A DNA stretch of 64,000 nt from Sphingopyxis sp. 2PD (GCF_005503695.1 NZ_SCMU01000007.1:1-64000); one strand, 5' to 3'; shown: positions 43,699 to 52,387, counted from the stretch's first letter. Numbers and translations are program-made. Notes: generated by a model not told the origin, from the letters alone.

Positions 43699-46170
43699 TC
43701 AGAAGGAGGCGGTCGCGCGGACGTACCAGAAGCCCCCGTTGAACCCCGTCGGCGCGAAGCGGAGATATCGGATCCCGTTGTTGATCTGGGATTGCCGCGC
43801 CTCGACGTCGGGGTAATTGTCGAAGATATTCTCGCCGCCGACCGCGAGCTTGAGCATGTCGCTAACCTTGTAGGACAGCTCGAGATCGACCAGCAGTTCG
43901 GCGCCGCCCGTCTGGTCGGCAGCCGGTGCGGCGCCATAGTCGGTCCATTTGCCATAATAGTTCGCGCGCGCGACGAAGCCGAAGCGCTCGCCCGCATAAG
44001 TGAAGGACGCATTGCCCTTCCACTTCGGAACGAAGCCCTCGAGTTCGAGCAGCCGCTCGCGGTCCGCAGTGATCACCGGCGAGGCCTTGATGACATCGGT
44101 TTTGGTATAGTTGCCGTTGAGGCCGAGCGTGGCCTTGCCGTCGCCGAGGTCGAAGCCCACGGTGAGCACCGCATCGACGCCCTGGGTGCGGCTGTCGAAG
44201 GAATTGGTGAAGAAGCTCACCTGCTGGAAGGAATCCCCACCGGGAATGCCAAGCGCCGCGAGCTGCGCACGCTGCGCCGGGGTGAGATTGAAATTGCCCG
44301 ATACGGCGATCCGGTCTTCGACCTTGATGTTGAAATAGTCGAGCGTGAAGGTGATGCGATTGGAGGGCTTCACCACGATGCCGCCGGCGACGTTGAACGA
44401 ATTCTCGGGCCGAAGCGGCGTCGCGCCGAAGAATTGCGCCACCGGATTGTTGGGCGCGATAATGCCTGCGGTCAGCGGCGCCCCGGTTATCGAGTCGATG
44501 TTGGTCTGGACCTGCGAGGCGTTCGACTGGCCCGGCGTCGGCGCCCGAAAGCCGGTGTTGACCGATCCGCGCACCGCGAAGACGTCCGAGAAATCATATC
44601 GCCCGTTGATCTTCCAGGTGAATTTCGAGCCGAAGTCCGAGTAATTCTCGTAGCGGCCGGCAAGGCCGAACTGGAGCGCGTCGGTGAGATTGCCTTCGAG
44701 CGACGTATAGGCGGCCCAGTTGCTGCGCGCGAACTCGCCCGCCTGGATGGGACTGAAGCCCGGGAAGCCGTTCGAGCCGACCGGCAGTCCGACGCGGTTT
44801 CCGGTATCGGGATCGATGACCGACGCGAAAGGACCAACCTGCCATGATGCGATGTCGCCGGCCGTGATCTCATATGTCTCGCGCCGATACTCGAGACCGC
44901 CTGCAAGCGTCAGCGGATCGGAGGTGCCGATCGCGATGGGGTAAGTGAGATCGAGATTGAAAGCGAGTTCGCGCTGCTCGAGCTGCCCCGGCTTGAAGGA
45001 GGTCGGCGACGCGAGGCCAAGCGACGGATTGACCGTATTTTCGATCCGGTAGGAAGCATGGTTCTGACCATAGGAAGCGCTGAGGTCATAGGTCAGGCCC
45101 GAGGAGAATTCGCCCTTGAGGCCGGCCGCCAGCGCCGCATCGGTCACCGTGGCACCGAAATCCGGGGTGAAACCGCCGGGAAAGAGCTGGCGGAAGCTGA
45201 ACCGCTGTCCTCCGGGCGTATTGGTGAGCGGAATCGAGGTGGAAATGAAGCTGGCATCGGGGTTGCGGTAAAAGAAGGCCGTCGTGCCGCGGCTCCAGCT
45301 ATAGTTGCCGAAGGTGTAGAATTCCATCTCCTCCGACAGTTCGATGCCGGCATTGACGAAGATGCGCGCCGCCTCGGATTCGGGATTTCCCCAGCGCTGC
45401 GCCGGGACCGGGACATCCTGAACGCCGGCATCGATGAGCGCCTGCGCGTCGGGACGCTGAATGCCGCGCGACGTCGTGCTGGCGTTCACATATTCGCCGC
45501 TGATGTTGACGAAACCGGCGTCGGTGAAGGGAAGCCCGACATTGCCCTGGACGAGGAAATCCTCGCCGTCGCCCTTATAGAATTGGCCATAGCGGGCGAT
45601 CAGCAATCCGCCTTCGCGGTCGCGGCGCAGACCGAAATTGAGGACGCCGGCGATCGCATCCGATCCATAGAGCGCCGACGCGCCGTCACGCAGAACCTCG
45701 AGCTGGCCGATCGCGATCGACGGGATCGCCGAAAGATCGGGTCCCTGCGATCCCCGGATATAGGGAACATTGGTGAACTGGACCGTCGCGCCGCGATGGC
45801 GCCGCTTGCCATTCACGAGCACCAGCGTCTGGTCCGGCGGCAGGCCGCGCAGCGAGAAAGGCCGGGTAAAAACGGCGCCGTCGTTGCTGACGAGGCGCTG
45901 GACATTGAGCGACGGGACCTCGGTGCGCAGGAGATCATTCATGTCGGCCGTGCCCTTTTCGAGCAGTTCGGCACCGGTGATGATGTCGATCGGCTGAGCG
46001 GAATCGGCCGCCTTGAGATCGTTCCGCCGCGTACCCGTCACGACGATTTCGCCCTGCGACGCGCCTGGCCCCGGCGCCTCTTTGGCGTTATCCTGCGCGA
46101 AGGCGGCGGCGGCCGACATGCCTGCCAGGACGGCGATAATCGAGCCACTCGTGCGAAGCAATTTTCTCAT
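43699..46170 (-). CDS. TonB-dependent receptor 2
   Basis: This 823-aa outer-membrane receptor has a signal peptide ending A-A-F-A-Q, a TonB box near G-E-I-V-V-T-G-T-R-R, a plug with S-A-L-Y-G-S-D-A-I-A-G-V and a barrel closing G-F-N-G-G-F-W-Y-V-R-A-T-A-S-F. It lies directly after the LysR gene, convergent with it. The ligand is unknown; its place beside the amino-acid operon suggests the same compound class, but no shared operator was found. Confidence 0.92.
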   Translation of the reverse strand: MRKLLRTSGSIIAVLAGMSAAAAFAQDNAKEAPGPGASQGEIVVTGTRRNDLKAADSAQPIDIITGAELLEKGTADMNDLLRTEVPSLNVQRLVSNDGAVFTRPFSLRGLPPDQTLVLVNGKRRHRGATVQFTNVPYIRGSQGPDLSAIPSIAIGQLEVLRDGASALYGSDAIAGVLNFGLRRDREGGLLIARYGQFYKGDGEDFLVQGNVGLPFTDAGFVNISGEYVNASTTSRGIQRPDAQALIDAGVQDVPVPAQRWGNPESEAARIFVNAGIELSEEMEFYTFGNYSWSRGTTAFFYRNPDASFISTSIPLTNTPGGQRFSFRQLFPGGFTPDFGATVTDAALAAGLKGEFSSGLTYDLSASYGQNHASYRIENTVNPSLGLASPTSFKPGQLEQRELAFNLDLTYPIAIGTSDPLTLAGGLEYRRETYEITAGDIASWQVGPFASVIDPDTGNRVGLPVGSNGFPGFSPIQAGEFARSNWAAYTSLEGNLTDALQFGLAGRYENYSDFGSKFTWKINGRYDFSDVFAVRGSVNTGFRAPTPGQSNASQVQTNIDSITGAPLTAGIIAPNNPVAQFFGATPLRPENSFNVAGGIVVKPSNRITFTLDYFNIKVEDRIAVSGNFNLTPAQRAQLAALGIPGGDSFQQVSFFTNSFDSRTQGVDAVLTVGFDLGDGKATLGLNGNYTKTDVIKASPVITADRERLLELEGFVPKWKGNASFTYAGERFGFVARANYYGKWTDYGAAPAADQTGGAELLVDLELSYKVSDMLKLAVGGENIFDNYPDVEARQSQINNGIRYLRFAPTGFNGGFWYVRATASF

Positions 46171-46314
46171 GGTCCCCTCCCATTTGCGAAAGCTCTCGGC
46201 TTCGCCACCGAGCTATCTTCGCGGCCTTGGCATGACCAGAAATAATCACCACTCATCGCTATAAACGAGATGGTTATTCCATATGGTTATATCTCTCGCT
46301 GCGGCATCGAGCAG
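46171..46314. other. Upstream region of TonB receptor 2
   Basis: No gene is seen here. The interval is AT-rich at 46230-46295 and has two GGTTAT direct repeats at about 46273-46291. Confidence 0.4.
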
Positions 46315-46407
46315 CGCCCGACCGCGCGGCATGCCGGGCGCGGCGATGCCGGACACTTCGCGCAGCTTGTCCTCGACCGCCCGGGCGACATGCCGCGTCG
46401 GCACATG
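46315..46407 (-). pseudogene. DUF411 gene fragment
   Basis: Thirty codons read H-V-P-T-R-H-V-A-R-A-V-E-D-K, then V-S-G-I-A-A-P-G-M-P-R-G. This matches the C-terminal part of the intact DUF411 protein 400 bases away (H-V-P-M-R-H-V-A-R, then I-A-V-P-G-M-P-R-G). The upstream half with the Cys-x-Cys-Cys motif is missing. It looks like a leftover of a second copy or of a duplication in the cluster. Confidence 0.6.
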
Positions 46408-46411
46408 CTCC

Positions 46412-46759
46412 TTATTTTTTGTCCATATCGTGCCCGGCATGAGGATCGGGTTCGGGTTCGACAGGTTTCGGCGCTTCCGGCGCGGCCTTTGCCCGCGGCG
46501 GCACAGCGGCCTTCGCGGCGGGTTCTTGCTTGGGGCGGGATTTCTCCGGAGGCATCGCTTCTTCGGTCGGCGCCGCCGGGGCAGACGCGGCGGGCGGCTC
46601 GTCCGCTACGGGCATGGTCTCGACCATTGCGGGCGGCTCACCGGCAGTGACCTCACTCTGTTCCGGTGTGACGTCGCTCTGCTGCGCGGGCTCAGTGCCG
46701 CATCCTGCCAGAGCAAATATCAGCGCGGCGGCGCTCGCTAGGGGAATGAATCTCGTCAT
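46412..46759 (-). CDS. Proline-rich lipoprotein with metal-binding tail
   Basis: This 115-aa lipoprotein has a signal ending F-A-L-A-G-C, a low-complexity Pro/Ala/Glu body and a C-terminus D-P-H-A-G-H-D-M-D-K-K with His and Met ligands typical of copper-binding tails. ATG 46759 follows AGGAG; an in-frame ATG 46789 is possible. It has no known family, and its place at the edge of the copper cluster suggests periplasmic copper handling. Confidence 0.65.
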   Translation of the reverse strand: MTRFIPLASAAALIFALAGCGTEPAQQSDVTPEQSEVTAGEPPAMVETMPVADEPPAASAPAAPTEEAMPPEKSRPKQEPAAKAAVPPRAKAAPEAPKPVEPEPDPHAGHDMDKK

Positions 46760-46785
46760 ATCTGTCTCCTCTTCGTGTCGGCAGG

Positions 46786-47310
46786 TCATGCGCGGAATTC
46801 AGAAACCTTGCCGTCGCTGCCGAATGCCATCACTTCGAATGCGTCCGCGCTTCCGTCCGGCATTTCCATTCCCGGAGAACCGCGCGGCATGCCGGGCACG
46901 GCGATTCCGCGAATGTCGCGTGGCTTGTCGTGGAGGAGTCTCGCAACATGCCGCATCGGCACATGACCCTCGATCGCATAGCCGCCGATCACGGCCGTGT
47001 GGCACGACGCCAGCTGGCCAGGCACACCATATCGCGTCTTTACGGCGGCCATGTCAGCGCGGTTCTCGACAGTCACATCATAACCGGCCTTGCGTGCGAT
47101 ATCCGCCCAAGCTTCGCAGCAGCCGCATTCGGGATCGCGATAAACGAGCATTCGCTTGGGGCTGGACGTCTCGGCGCCCGGCGCGGGCGCCGCGCCATTC
47201 TTATCGCTGGTCGCCGCCGGGCCCGAGGCAGAATTGCATGCCGCAAGCGCCATCCCCGATCCGACCGCAATCAGGCCGAAAAGATGACGGCGCGTCATCA
47301 GATTTTTCAT
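46786..47310 (-). CDS. DUF411 periplasmic copper-related protein
   Basis: This 174-aa protein has an export signal with a lipobox-like A-L-A-A-C. The DUF411 core has D-P-E-C-G-C-C-E-A-W (Cys-x-Cys-Cys), C-H-T-A-V-I, G-H-V-P and G-I-A-V-P-G-M-P-R-G-S-P-G-M-E-M. These residues are thought to bind copper in the periplasm. The gene starts two bases before the DUF305 gene ends, in one block. It is common next to copA/copB in sphingomonads. Confidence 0.85.
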   Translation of the reverse strand: MKNLMTRRHLFGLIAVGSGMALAACNSASGPAATSDKNGAAPAPGAETSSPKRMLVYRDPECGCCEAWADIARKAGYDVTVENRADMAAVKTRYGVPGQLASCHTAVIGGYAIEGHVPMRHVARLLHDKPRDIRGIAVPGMPRGSPGMEMPDGSADAFEVMAFGSDGKVSEFRA

Positions 47311-47311
47311 G

Positions 47312-47755
47312 TCATTTCCTCGCGAGAATGGATTTCATCTGTTCGATTTCGGCCGCCTGCCCCGCGATGATGCCGCGGCAGAGTTCGCGTATCTCGGCAT
47401 CTTTGAGAGAAGCCTGTTCACACATGAGGATCGCGCCCGAGTGATGCGGGATCATCGAACGCAAGAAGGCCGTGTCGCCGATCGTCGTCTGTGTCCGGAT
47501 GAGCCCGAAGCTCCCGAAGAAGGCAACTGCCGATCCCAGCAGCAGGAACGTATTGAGACGTTTCGACGGGAACATGCCCGGCATTGCGACGATCATCAGC
47601 ACGACCATCGGCGAGACCATCATCAGCGTCATGTAGAGCATGTTGAGATTATTGTAGAAGCTCGAGAGGCGGTCGATCATGACGAACATCACCAGATACA
47701 TGATGACGCCGCTGACGATCGTCTGCAGCGCGAGGCTGCGATAGGCTGGTTTCAC
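47312..47755 (-). CDS. DUF305 membrane protein
   Basis: This 147-aa protein has membrane helices near residues 5-25, 37-57 and 67-90, then a DUF305 C-terminus with M-I-P-H-H-S-G-A-I-L-M-C and the closing helix. The HHS/Met-Cys motif is a plausible copper site. GTG 47753-47755 is chosen because GAGGAG lies seven bases upstream; the in-frame ORF reaches further without homology. Confidence 0.8.
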   Translation of the reverse strand: MKPAYRSLALQTIVSGVIMYLVMFVMIDRLSSFYNNLNMLYMTLMMVSPMVVLMIVAMPGMFPSKRLNTFLLLGSAVAFFGSFGLIRTQTTIGDTAFLRSMIPHHSGAILMCEQASLKDAEIRELCRGIIAGQAAEIEQMKSILARK

Positions 47756-47793
47756 GGCATTTCTCCTCGACGTGTCGCCACCCCGCGAAACTT

Positions 47794-49005
47794 CTAGAAC
47801 CAGGCCCGCACCCCCATCACGAAGCTGACGCCGCTCGCATCCTCGCCCGCGGCGCGGGCAAAACGCGCGGTATCGCCGACCTTGCGCGCCCATTCGACGC
47901 CGACATAAGGCGCGAATTCCTTCACGACCTCGTAACGCAGGCGAAGCCCGAGCTCGAAATCCGAAAGCCCCGAACCAACGCCGGTCTCGGGGACATCCTG
48001 GAGCGCAAAATTGACCTCCGCCATCGGCTGGAGGATCAGTTTCTGGGTGATGCGCTGGTCGTAATAGCCTTCGAGCCGGGCGAGCAGATCACCCTTGTTC
48101 GAAAGAAACAGCGCGCCCTCGACTTCGAACCAATAGGGGGCGAGCCCCTCGAAGCCGATCGTCGCATAGGTGCGGTCGGGGCCGGGCCCAAGATCCTGCC
48201 TGATACCCGCCTGCGCGTTGAAATAGGGTCCGATCGCCCGGCTGTAGAGCGCCTGTACCTCGGCGCTCTCGATGCCTTCGCCGAACACGCCCTCGCCTTC
48301 GCTCTTGATCGTCAGCCGGTTAATGTCGCCGCCGTACCAAGCCTCACCGTCCCAGCGGAACCCGTCGCGGCCCTTGCGCGCCTGATATTCGGCAAGGTTG
48401 AAGCTGATGAAAGCGATGGTCTGCGCACCATTCTCTTTCATCATGTCGTGGCGCGAATGCTCCATTTCGGCTTGGGGATAAATGCGATCGGCATACCAGT
48501 CGCCGGGAGGCGCAGGCGCGGTAGCATCGCCCGGCGGCAAATCGGTGCCGCTAGCGCTGCTCGTGGTCGCCATGCCTTCCATTCCCGCCATCGCGTCCGC
48601 AGATCCGCCCTTCGGGGTGCAATGGCCCATTTTGGCATGTTCGGGCGGGCAATCGGGATCGGACGGCTGCGGTGCGCCATGATCCATCGCACCCATGTCC
48701 GAAGCGCCCTTGCCTGGAGCTTCCGCCTCAGGCGTACAATGACCCATCGCCGCATGTTCGGGCGGGCAGCTTGAAGCCTCGGGTTCCATGTCCATGCCCT
48801 GCATGTTCCCATGGTCCATCTGCTCCATCGACCCTTCGGCGGGCGCTTCGGGCGCGGACTGCGCTACGGGTGCTGGCGTTGGCGAGGGAGCGGGTGTCGG
48901 CGCGGGCGCCGCACCATGCATCGAATGATCCATCGACTGCGCCGCGGCGGGCACAGCAAAGGCCAGCGGGGCGATACCCGCGAGGAGAAGCGCGACCCGG
49001 GTCAT
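47794..49005 (-). CDS. copB: CopB, copper-resistance outer-membrane protein
   Basis: This 403-aa protein has a signal peptide, a Met/His/Pro-rich region (about 20-150) with M-D-H-G-N-M-Q-G-M-D-M and two C-P-P-E-H-A-x-M-G-H-C-T-P motifs. A beta-barrel end follows from about 165 (D-W-Y-A-D-R-I-Y to G-V-R-A-W-F). CopB binds copper in the outer membrane. It starts by overlapping the copA stop (ATGA), and its Cys-containing motif is shared with CopA. Confidence 0.9.
   Translation of the reverse strand: MTRVALLLAGIAPLAFAVPAAAQSMDHSMHGAAPAPTPAPSPTPAPVAQSAPEAPAEGSMEQMDHGNMQGMDMEPEASSCPPEHAAMGHCTPEAEAPGKGASDMGAMDHGAPQPSDPDCPPEHAKMGHCTPKGGSADAMAGMEGMATTSSASGTDLPPGDATAPAPPGDWYADRIYPQAEMEHSRHDMMKENGAQTIAFISFNLAEYQARKGRDGFRWDGEAWYGGDINRLTIKSEGEGVFGEGIESAEVQALYSRAIGPYFNAQAGIRQDLGPGPDRTYATIGFEGLAPYWFEVEGALFLSNKGDLLARLEGYYDQRITQKLILQPMAEVNFALQDVPETGVGSGLSDFELGLRLRYEVVKEFAPYVGVEWARKVGDTARFARAAGEDASGVSFVMGVRAWF
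48614..48651 (-). repeat. Copy of the CPPEH-GHCTP coding repeat in copB
   Basis: This encodes C-P-P-E-H-A-K-M-G-H-C-T-P. The same 13-residue unit is found at 48731 in copB and 49614 in copA, with DNA identity between copies well above what codon choice would need. Confidence 0.7.
48731..48770 (-). repeat. Second copy of the CPPEH-GHCTP repeat in copB
   Basis: This encodes C-P-P-E-H-A-A-M-G-H-C-T-P. It shares the core GTTCGGGCGGGCA and the AATG/CCCAT stretch with the other copies. Confidence 0.7.
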
Positions 49006-50843
49006 TCGCCGTCTCCCTTCGGACGGACGCTGACGACGCGCATCATCCCCGCGTGCATGTGATAGAGAAGGTGGCAATGGAACGCCCAGTCGCCGAGCGC
49101 GTCGGCGGTGAAATCGAAGCTCGCGATGCCGCCCGGCTGGACAAGCACCGTATGCTTGCGCGGCGACCGGTCGCCCTTGCCCGTCACCAGTTCGAAAAAA
49201 TGGCCGTGGAGGTGGATGGGGTGGCTCATCATCGAATCGTTGATGAGGTTGATCCGCACGCGCTCTCCCTCGATGAAGGGGATGGGCTCGTGATAGTCGG
49301 ACATCTTGATGCCGTCGAACGACCACATGAAGCGTTCCATATTGCCGGTCAGATGGATGTCGAGCGAGCGCGAGGCGGCGCGGGTATCGGGGTTGCGCTC
49401 GAGCGCGACAAGGTCATGGTAGGTCAGCACCTTGTGCCCGACATTCTCCAGTCCCTGCCCCGGCTCGCCCATGCGATCCATCGGCATCGGCGAGATCGTC
49501 TGAACGCTGGGATCGCGCTTGACCTGCGGCGCGACACTGAAGTCGCGCATGCTGTGCTGCATGCCTCCGCCAGATCCATGATCCATGCCCGCCATCGCGC
49601 CGCTTTCCCCCGCTGGCGTACAATGGCCCATCTTGGCATGTTCGGGAGGACAAGAAGGGTCGCTCGCCGGCATGGGCATGGCGCCCATATCGCCGCCCGA
49701 ATGGTCCATACCCGCCATCGCGCCGCCCGACATGTCGCCCATGCCCATGTCCTTCATGGTCGCGAGCGGCCGTTCGCGGAGCGGCGGCACCTCGGCGACC
49801 ATGCCAGCGCGCGGTGCGAGCGTCGCGCGTCCCATGCCCGAGCGGTCATTGGCCTCGGCAACGAGCGTATAAGCACGGTCCTCGACCGGGGTCACGATGA
49901 CGTCATAGGTTTCGGCGACCGCGATCTGGAACTCGTCGATTTCGGTCGGCACGACATTGAGCCCATCAGCCTGGACGACGGTCATCCTGAGGCCCGGGAT
50001 ACGGACGTTGAAGATCGTCATCGCCGACGCATTGACGATGCGCAGGCGTACCCGCTCGCCGGGGCTGAAGAGCGCGGTCCAGTTGTCGCGCGGACCATGG
50101 CCGTTGACGAGGAAGGTGTAGGTCGAACCATTGACGTCGGCGACGTCGGTCGGGTCCATCCGCATCTTGCCCCAATCGATCCGCTCCTTGAGCGGTTGAT
50201 CCTTGCCGGCAAGCAGGCCCGCCAGCGTCTGGCGCTGCATGTTGAAATGGCCGGGATTGACCTTGAGCTTGCGGAAGATCGCCTCGGGCGACAATTGACT
50301 GTGGTCGGACAGGACGACGACATGCTCGCGGTCGTAGCCGATCGGGTCGGCGCCCGCGGGATCGATGACGATCGGGCCATAATGGCCGAGCTGTTCCTGA
50401 AGCCCCGAATGGCTGTGATACCAATAGGTCCCCGATTGAACGACCGGGAATTCATAGACAAACTTCGAGCGCGGCTTGATCCCGGGGAAGCTGACGCCGG
50501 GCACGCCGTCCATCTGGAACGGCAGGATCAGGCCGTGCCAGTGAATCGAGCTGTCCTCGTCGAGATCGTTGACGACGGTGAGGCGCGCGTTTTGTCCCTC
50601 CTTCAGCCGGACGAGCGGCGCGGGCACGGTGCCGTTGATCCCGATCGCGCGACTGACCTTGCCGTCGATGCGCATCGTCTGGCGCGCGATGCGCAGCGTT
50701 ATGTCATTGCCGGATACGGTCGGAAGCGGCGCGGTGATGCCGGACGACACCGGCTGGGCCCAGGCCGGGAACCATGCGGCCATCGCCGCAGCAGCCCCTC
50801 CACCCAAAGCTCCACTGACGAACCGACGCCTTTCCATCTGCAT
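49002..50843 (-). CDS. copA: CopA, multicopper oxidase of copper resistance
   Basis: This is a 613-aa periplasmic multicopper oxidase that oxidises Cu(I) and sequesters copper. It has a Tat signal (E-R-R-R-F-V-S-G). The copper sites are H101-W-H103-G, H143-S-H145, H-P-I-H-L-H-G-H and H-C-H-L-L-Y-H-M-H. A Met/His-rich loop (M-G-M-G-D-M-S-G) also carries the C-P-P-E-H-A-K-M-G-H-C-T-P unit shared with CopB. copB follows with an ATGA overlap. The promoter lies in 50844-50956. Confidence 0.95.
   Translation of the reverse strand: MQMERRRFVSGALGGGAAAAMAAWFPAWAQPVSSGITAPLPTVSGNDITLRIARQTMRIDGKVSRAIGINGTVPAPLVRLKEGQNARLTVVNDLDEDSSIHWHGLILPFQMDGVPGVSFPGIKPRSKFVYEFPVVQSGTYWYHSHSGLQEQLGHYGPIVIDPAGADPIGYDREHVVVLSDHSQLSPEAIFRKLKVNPGHFNMQRQTLAGLLAGKDQPLKERIDWGKMRMDPTDVADVNGSTYTFLVNGHGPRDNWTALFSPGERVRLRIVNASAMTIFNVRIPGLRMTVVQADGLNVVPTEIDEFQIAVAETYDVIVTPVEDRAYTLVAEANDRSGMGRATLAPRAGMVAEVPPLRERPLATMKDMGMGDMSGGAMAGMDHSGGDMGAMPMPASDPSCPPEHAKMGHCTPAGESGAMAGMDHGSGGGMQHSMRDFSVAPQVKRDPSVQTISPMPMDRMGEPGQGLENVGHKVLTYHDLVALERNPDTRAASRSLDIHLTGNMERFMWSFDGIKMSDYHEPIPFIEGERVRINLINDSMMSHPIHLHGHFFELVTGKGDRSPRKHTVLVQPGGIASFDFTADALGDWAFHCHLLYHMHAGMMRVVSVRPKGDGE
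49614..49652 (-). repeat. CPPEH-GHCTP repeat in copA
   Basis: This is the third copy of the metal-binding unit, inside the Met-rich loop of CopA. Confidence 0.7.
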
Positions 50844-50956
50844 ATTCTTTCCGACCGTTACTGACTGTTCCTAAAGCTATACGCAGGCGGCACGCCTGCC
50901 CCTCAATAAAAATGCCGGACGATGAGGAGATGCCGCCTGAACGAGCGGTCGAACCC

Positions 50957-51541
50957 TCAACCCTCGGCGCTCGCAGATGTTCCCGCGAGCAATTCCCGGA
51001 GCCTGGTCCGCGCTCGATAGAGGCGCGTTTCGACTGTTTTCTCGCTGACCCGCAAAATGACCGCTGTTTCGGCCTGGCTGACCTCGTCGACACCGCGGAG
51101 GAGCAACACTTCGCGCAAATTCTGCGGCAGCTGATCGATCGCCCCGCGAACCCTGGCGAGCTCTCGCCTGTCGGTCGCCGCGGAATCGGGCCCAGGACCA
51201 TCGCTTGCTACGTGATGCGCATTTTCGAGCGGGAGCGCGCGGGAGAAAAAGGCGCGCACCTTTCGCCGTCGTGCCCAGTCGCGACATTTGTTGAGCGCGA
51301 TACGGGCGATCCATGTGCGGAAGGGGCGTTCGCCATCATAGCGATCGAGCGCCGAAAAGCCGGAGACGAACGTCTCCTGCGTCAAATCCATCGCCTCGTC
51401 GGCATCGCCGATCTGCTTTACGATGAGCCGGTAGACGCCCGTTTTGTAACGGCGCAGCAACTCGCGATAGGCGTCTTCGCGGTGCGCGCGCGCAAAGGCC
51501 GCCAGATCCTGGTCGCTACATTGCGATAGGTCGGCGCTCAC
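50957..51541 (-). CDS. ECF sigma factor (CnrH-like)
   Basis: This is a 194-aa ECF RNA polymerase sigma factor. Region 2 has D-L-T-Q-E-T-F-V-S-G-F and F-R-T-W-I-A-R-I-A-L-N-K, and region 4 has L-P-Q-N-L-R-E-V-L-L-L-R-G-V and V-S-E-K-T-V-E-T-R-L-Y-R-A-R-T-R-L. It is the last gene of a three-gene operon with a CnrX-like sensor and a CnrY-like anti-sigma, the order seen in cnrYXH of Cupriavidus. It overlaps the sensor stop by four bases. Targets probably include the copA promoter just downstream. Confidence 0.9.
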   Translation of the reverse strand: MSADLSQCSDQDLAAFARAHREDAYRELLRRYKTGVYRLIVKQIGDADEAMDLTQETFVSGFSALDRYDGERPFRTWIARIALNKCRDWARRRKVRAFFSRALPLENAHHVASDGPGPDSAATDRRELARVRGAIDQLPQNLREVLLLRGVDEVSQAETAVILRVSEKTVETRLYRARTRLRELLAGTSASAEG

Positions 51542-51975
51542 CGCGCATCGGCGGTCAGCGCCTTGACCACGCTTTTGTCGAACATTTCCGCTTGATCGGG
51601 GTTGAGAACCCCGCGCATCGCGAAGAGATGCTGGAGCGTTTCCTTCTGCAATGTCCCCATCACCTCATGCGTCTCGTCGATCGCCTCGGTGACGCGCGGT
51701 CCATAGCCATGCTCGGCTTCGATCGCCTGCGCGAGCCGGACATTGGCGGCGCGCATCTCGAGTTCGAGCGCCTGGCGGCGACCGGCGAAGTCGGCTTCGA
51801 TCCGCTCGAGTTTCTTTTCCTGCTCCGGGGTCAGGTCGAGTTGGCCGTGGAGAAGCGCATGAAGTTCGGTTTCGCTGGCTTTGGGCGCATCGGCTACCAG
51901 ACGGCCGATGAACACGCCGGCAATCGCCGCGGCGAAGGCAATGAGCCCCAAGAGAAGAAGACGGCGCGACGGCAT
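51538..51975 (-). CDS. CnrX-like periplasmic metal sensor
   Basis: This 145-aa membrane-anchored sensor has one N-terminal helix (residues 5-24), then a helical hairpin. The metal ligands of CnrX (His42, His46, Glu63, His119, Met123) are all present at H39, H43, E60, H116 and M120, with exactly the same spacing. In CnrX these bind Ni or Co and start release of the sigma factor. The sensor is encoded between the anti-sigma and sigma genes. Confidence 0.88.
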   Translation of the reverse strand: MPSRRLLLLGLIAFAAAIAGVFIGRLVADAPKASETELHALLHGQLDLTPEQEKKLERIEADFAGRRQALELEMRAANVRLAQAIEAEHGYGPRVTEAIDETHEVMGTLQKETLQHLFAMRGVLNPDQAEMFDKSVVKALTADAR

Positions 51976-51977
51976 CG

Positions 51978-52244
51978 CTACTGTACATCCAGCAAGGTGG
52001 AAGGCACCAATGCGCTAGGCGGGCCGAATGGGGTCAGGGGGCTTGCCGCGACCGCCGGCTGGGAAATCGCACTCCCCGCAAAGACACCGCCGCCGAGCGA
52101 GACAAAGGCCGCGAGCGCCATCAGGCGGCGCATCGCTACCGCTTCGCGCCGGCGGATCGCCAATGCGCCCATGATGCGATCATCGAGCGCATCGAGCGCT
52201 GCGGGCAGATCGATCCTGTTCAAAATGCGAAGCTCCTTATCCAT
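51978..52244 (-). CDS. CnrY-like anti-sigma factor
   Basis: This 88-aa protein has a cytoplasmic helix (L-N-R-I-D-L-P-A-A-L-D-A-L-D-D-R-I) followed by one membrane helix (about residues 42-62) and a short periplasmic tail. That layout is of the CnrY type: it holds the sigma factor at the membrane until the CnrX-like sensor binds metal. The sequence is not strongly conserved, so the call rests on gene order and form. ATG 52244 follows GAAGAGACG. Confidence 0.7.
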   Translation of the reverse strand: MDKELRILNRIDLPAALDALDDRIMGALAIRRREAVAMRRLMALAAFVSLGGGVFAGSAISQPAVAASPLTPFGPPSALVPSTLLDVQ

Positions 52245-52315
52245 CGATCGTCTCTTCAAACCTTTCCATCATTGTACATACGCGCCGAAGCGCCTCACCC
52301 CTCACACCAGAATAT

Positions 52316-52327
52316 TATTCCGGAATA
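52316..52327. promoter_or_regulatory. Palindrome between the anti-sigma gene and copC
   Basis: TATTCCGGAATA is a perfect 12-bp palindrome in the divergent promoter region. A second dyad, TCCTGC-N6-GCAGGA at 52347-52364, sits closer to copC. Either could be a regulator site. Confidence 0.4.
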
Positions 52328-52387
52328 TTTGAGGGCCATGCCGATATCCTGCGTATTAGCAGGACAGACACGCATTTGGAGGTGTTC

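Noticed and set aside
48672-50864. Plus-strand open frame of 730 codons
   Set aside because: It is antisense to copA/copB; apparent His/Met repeats mirror the copper motifs of the real proteins.
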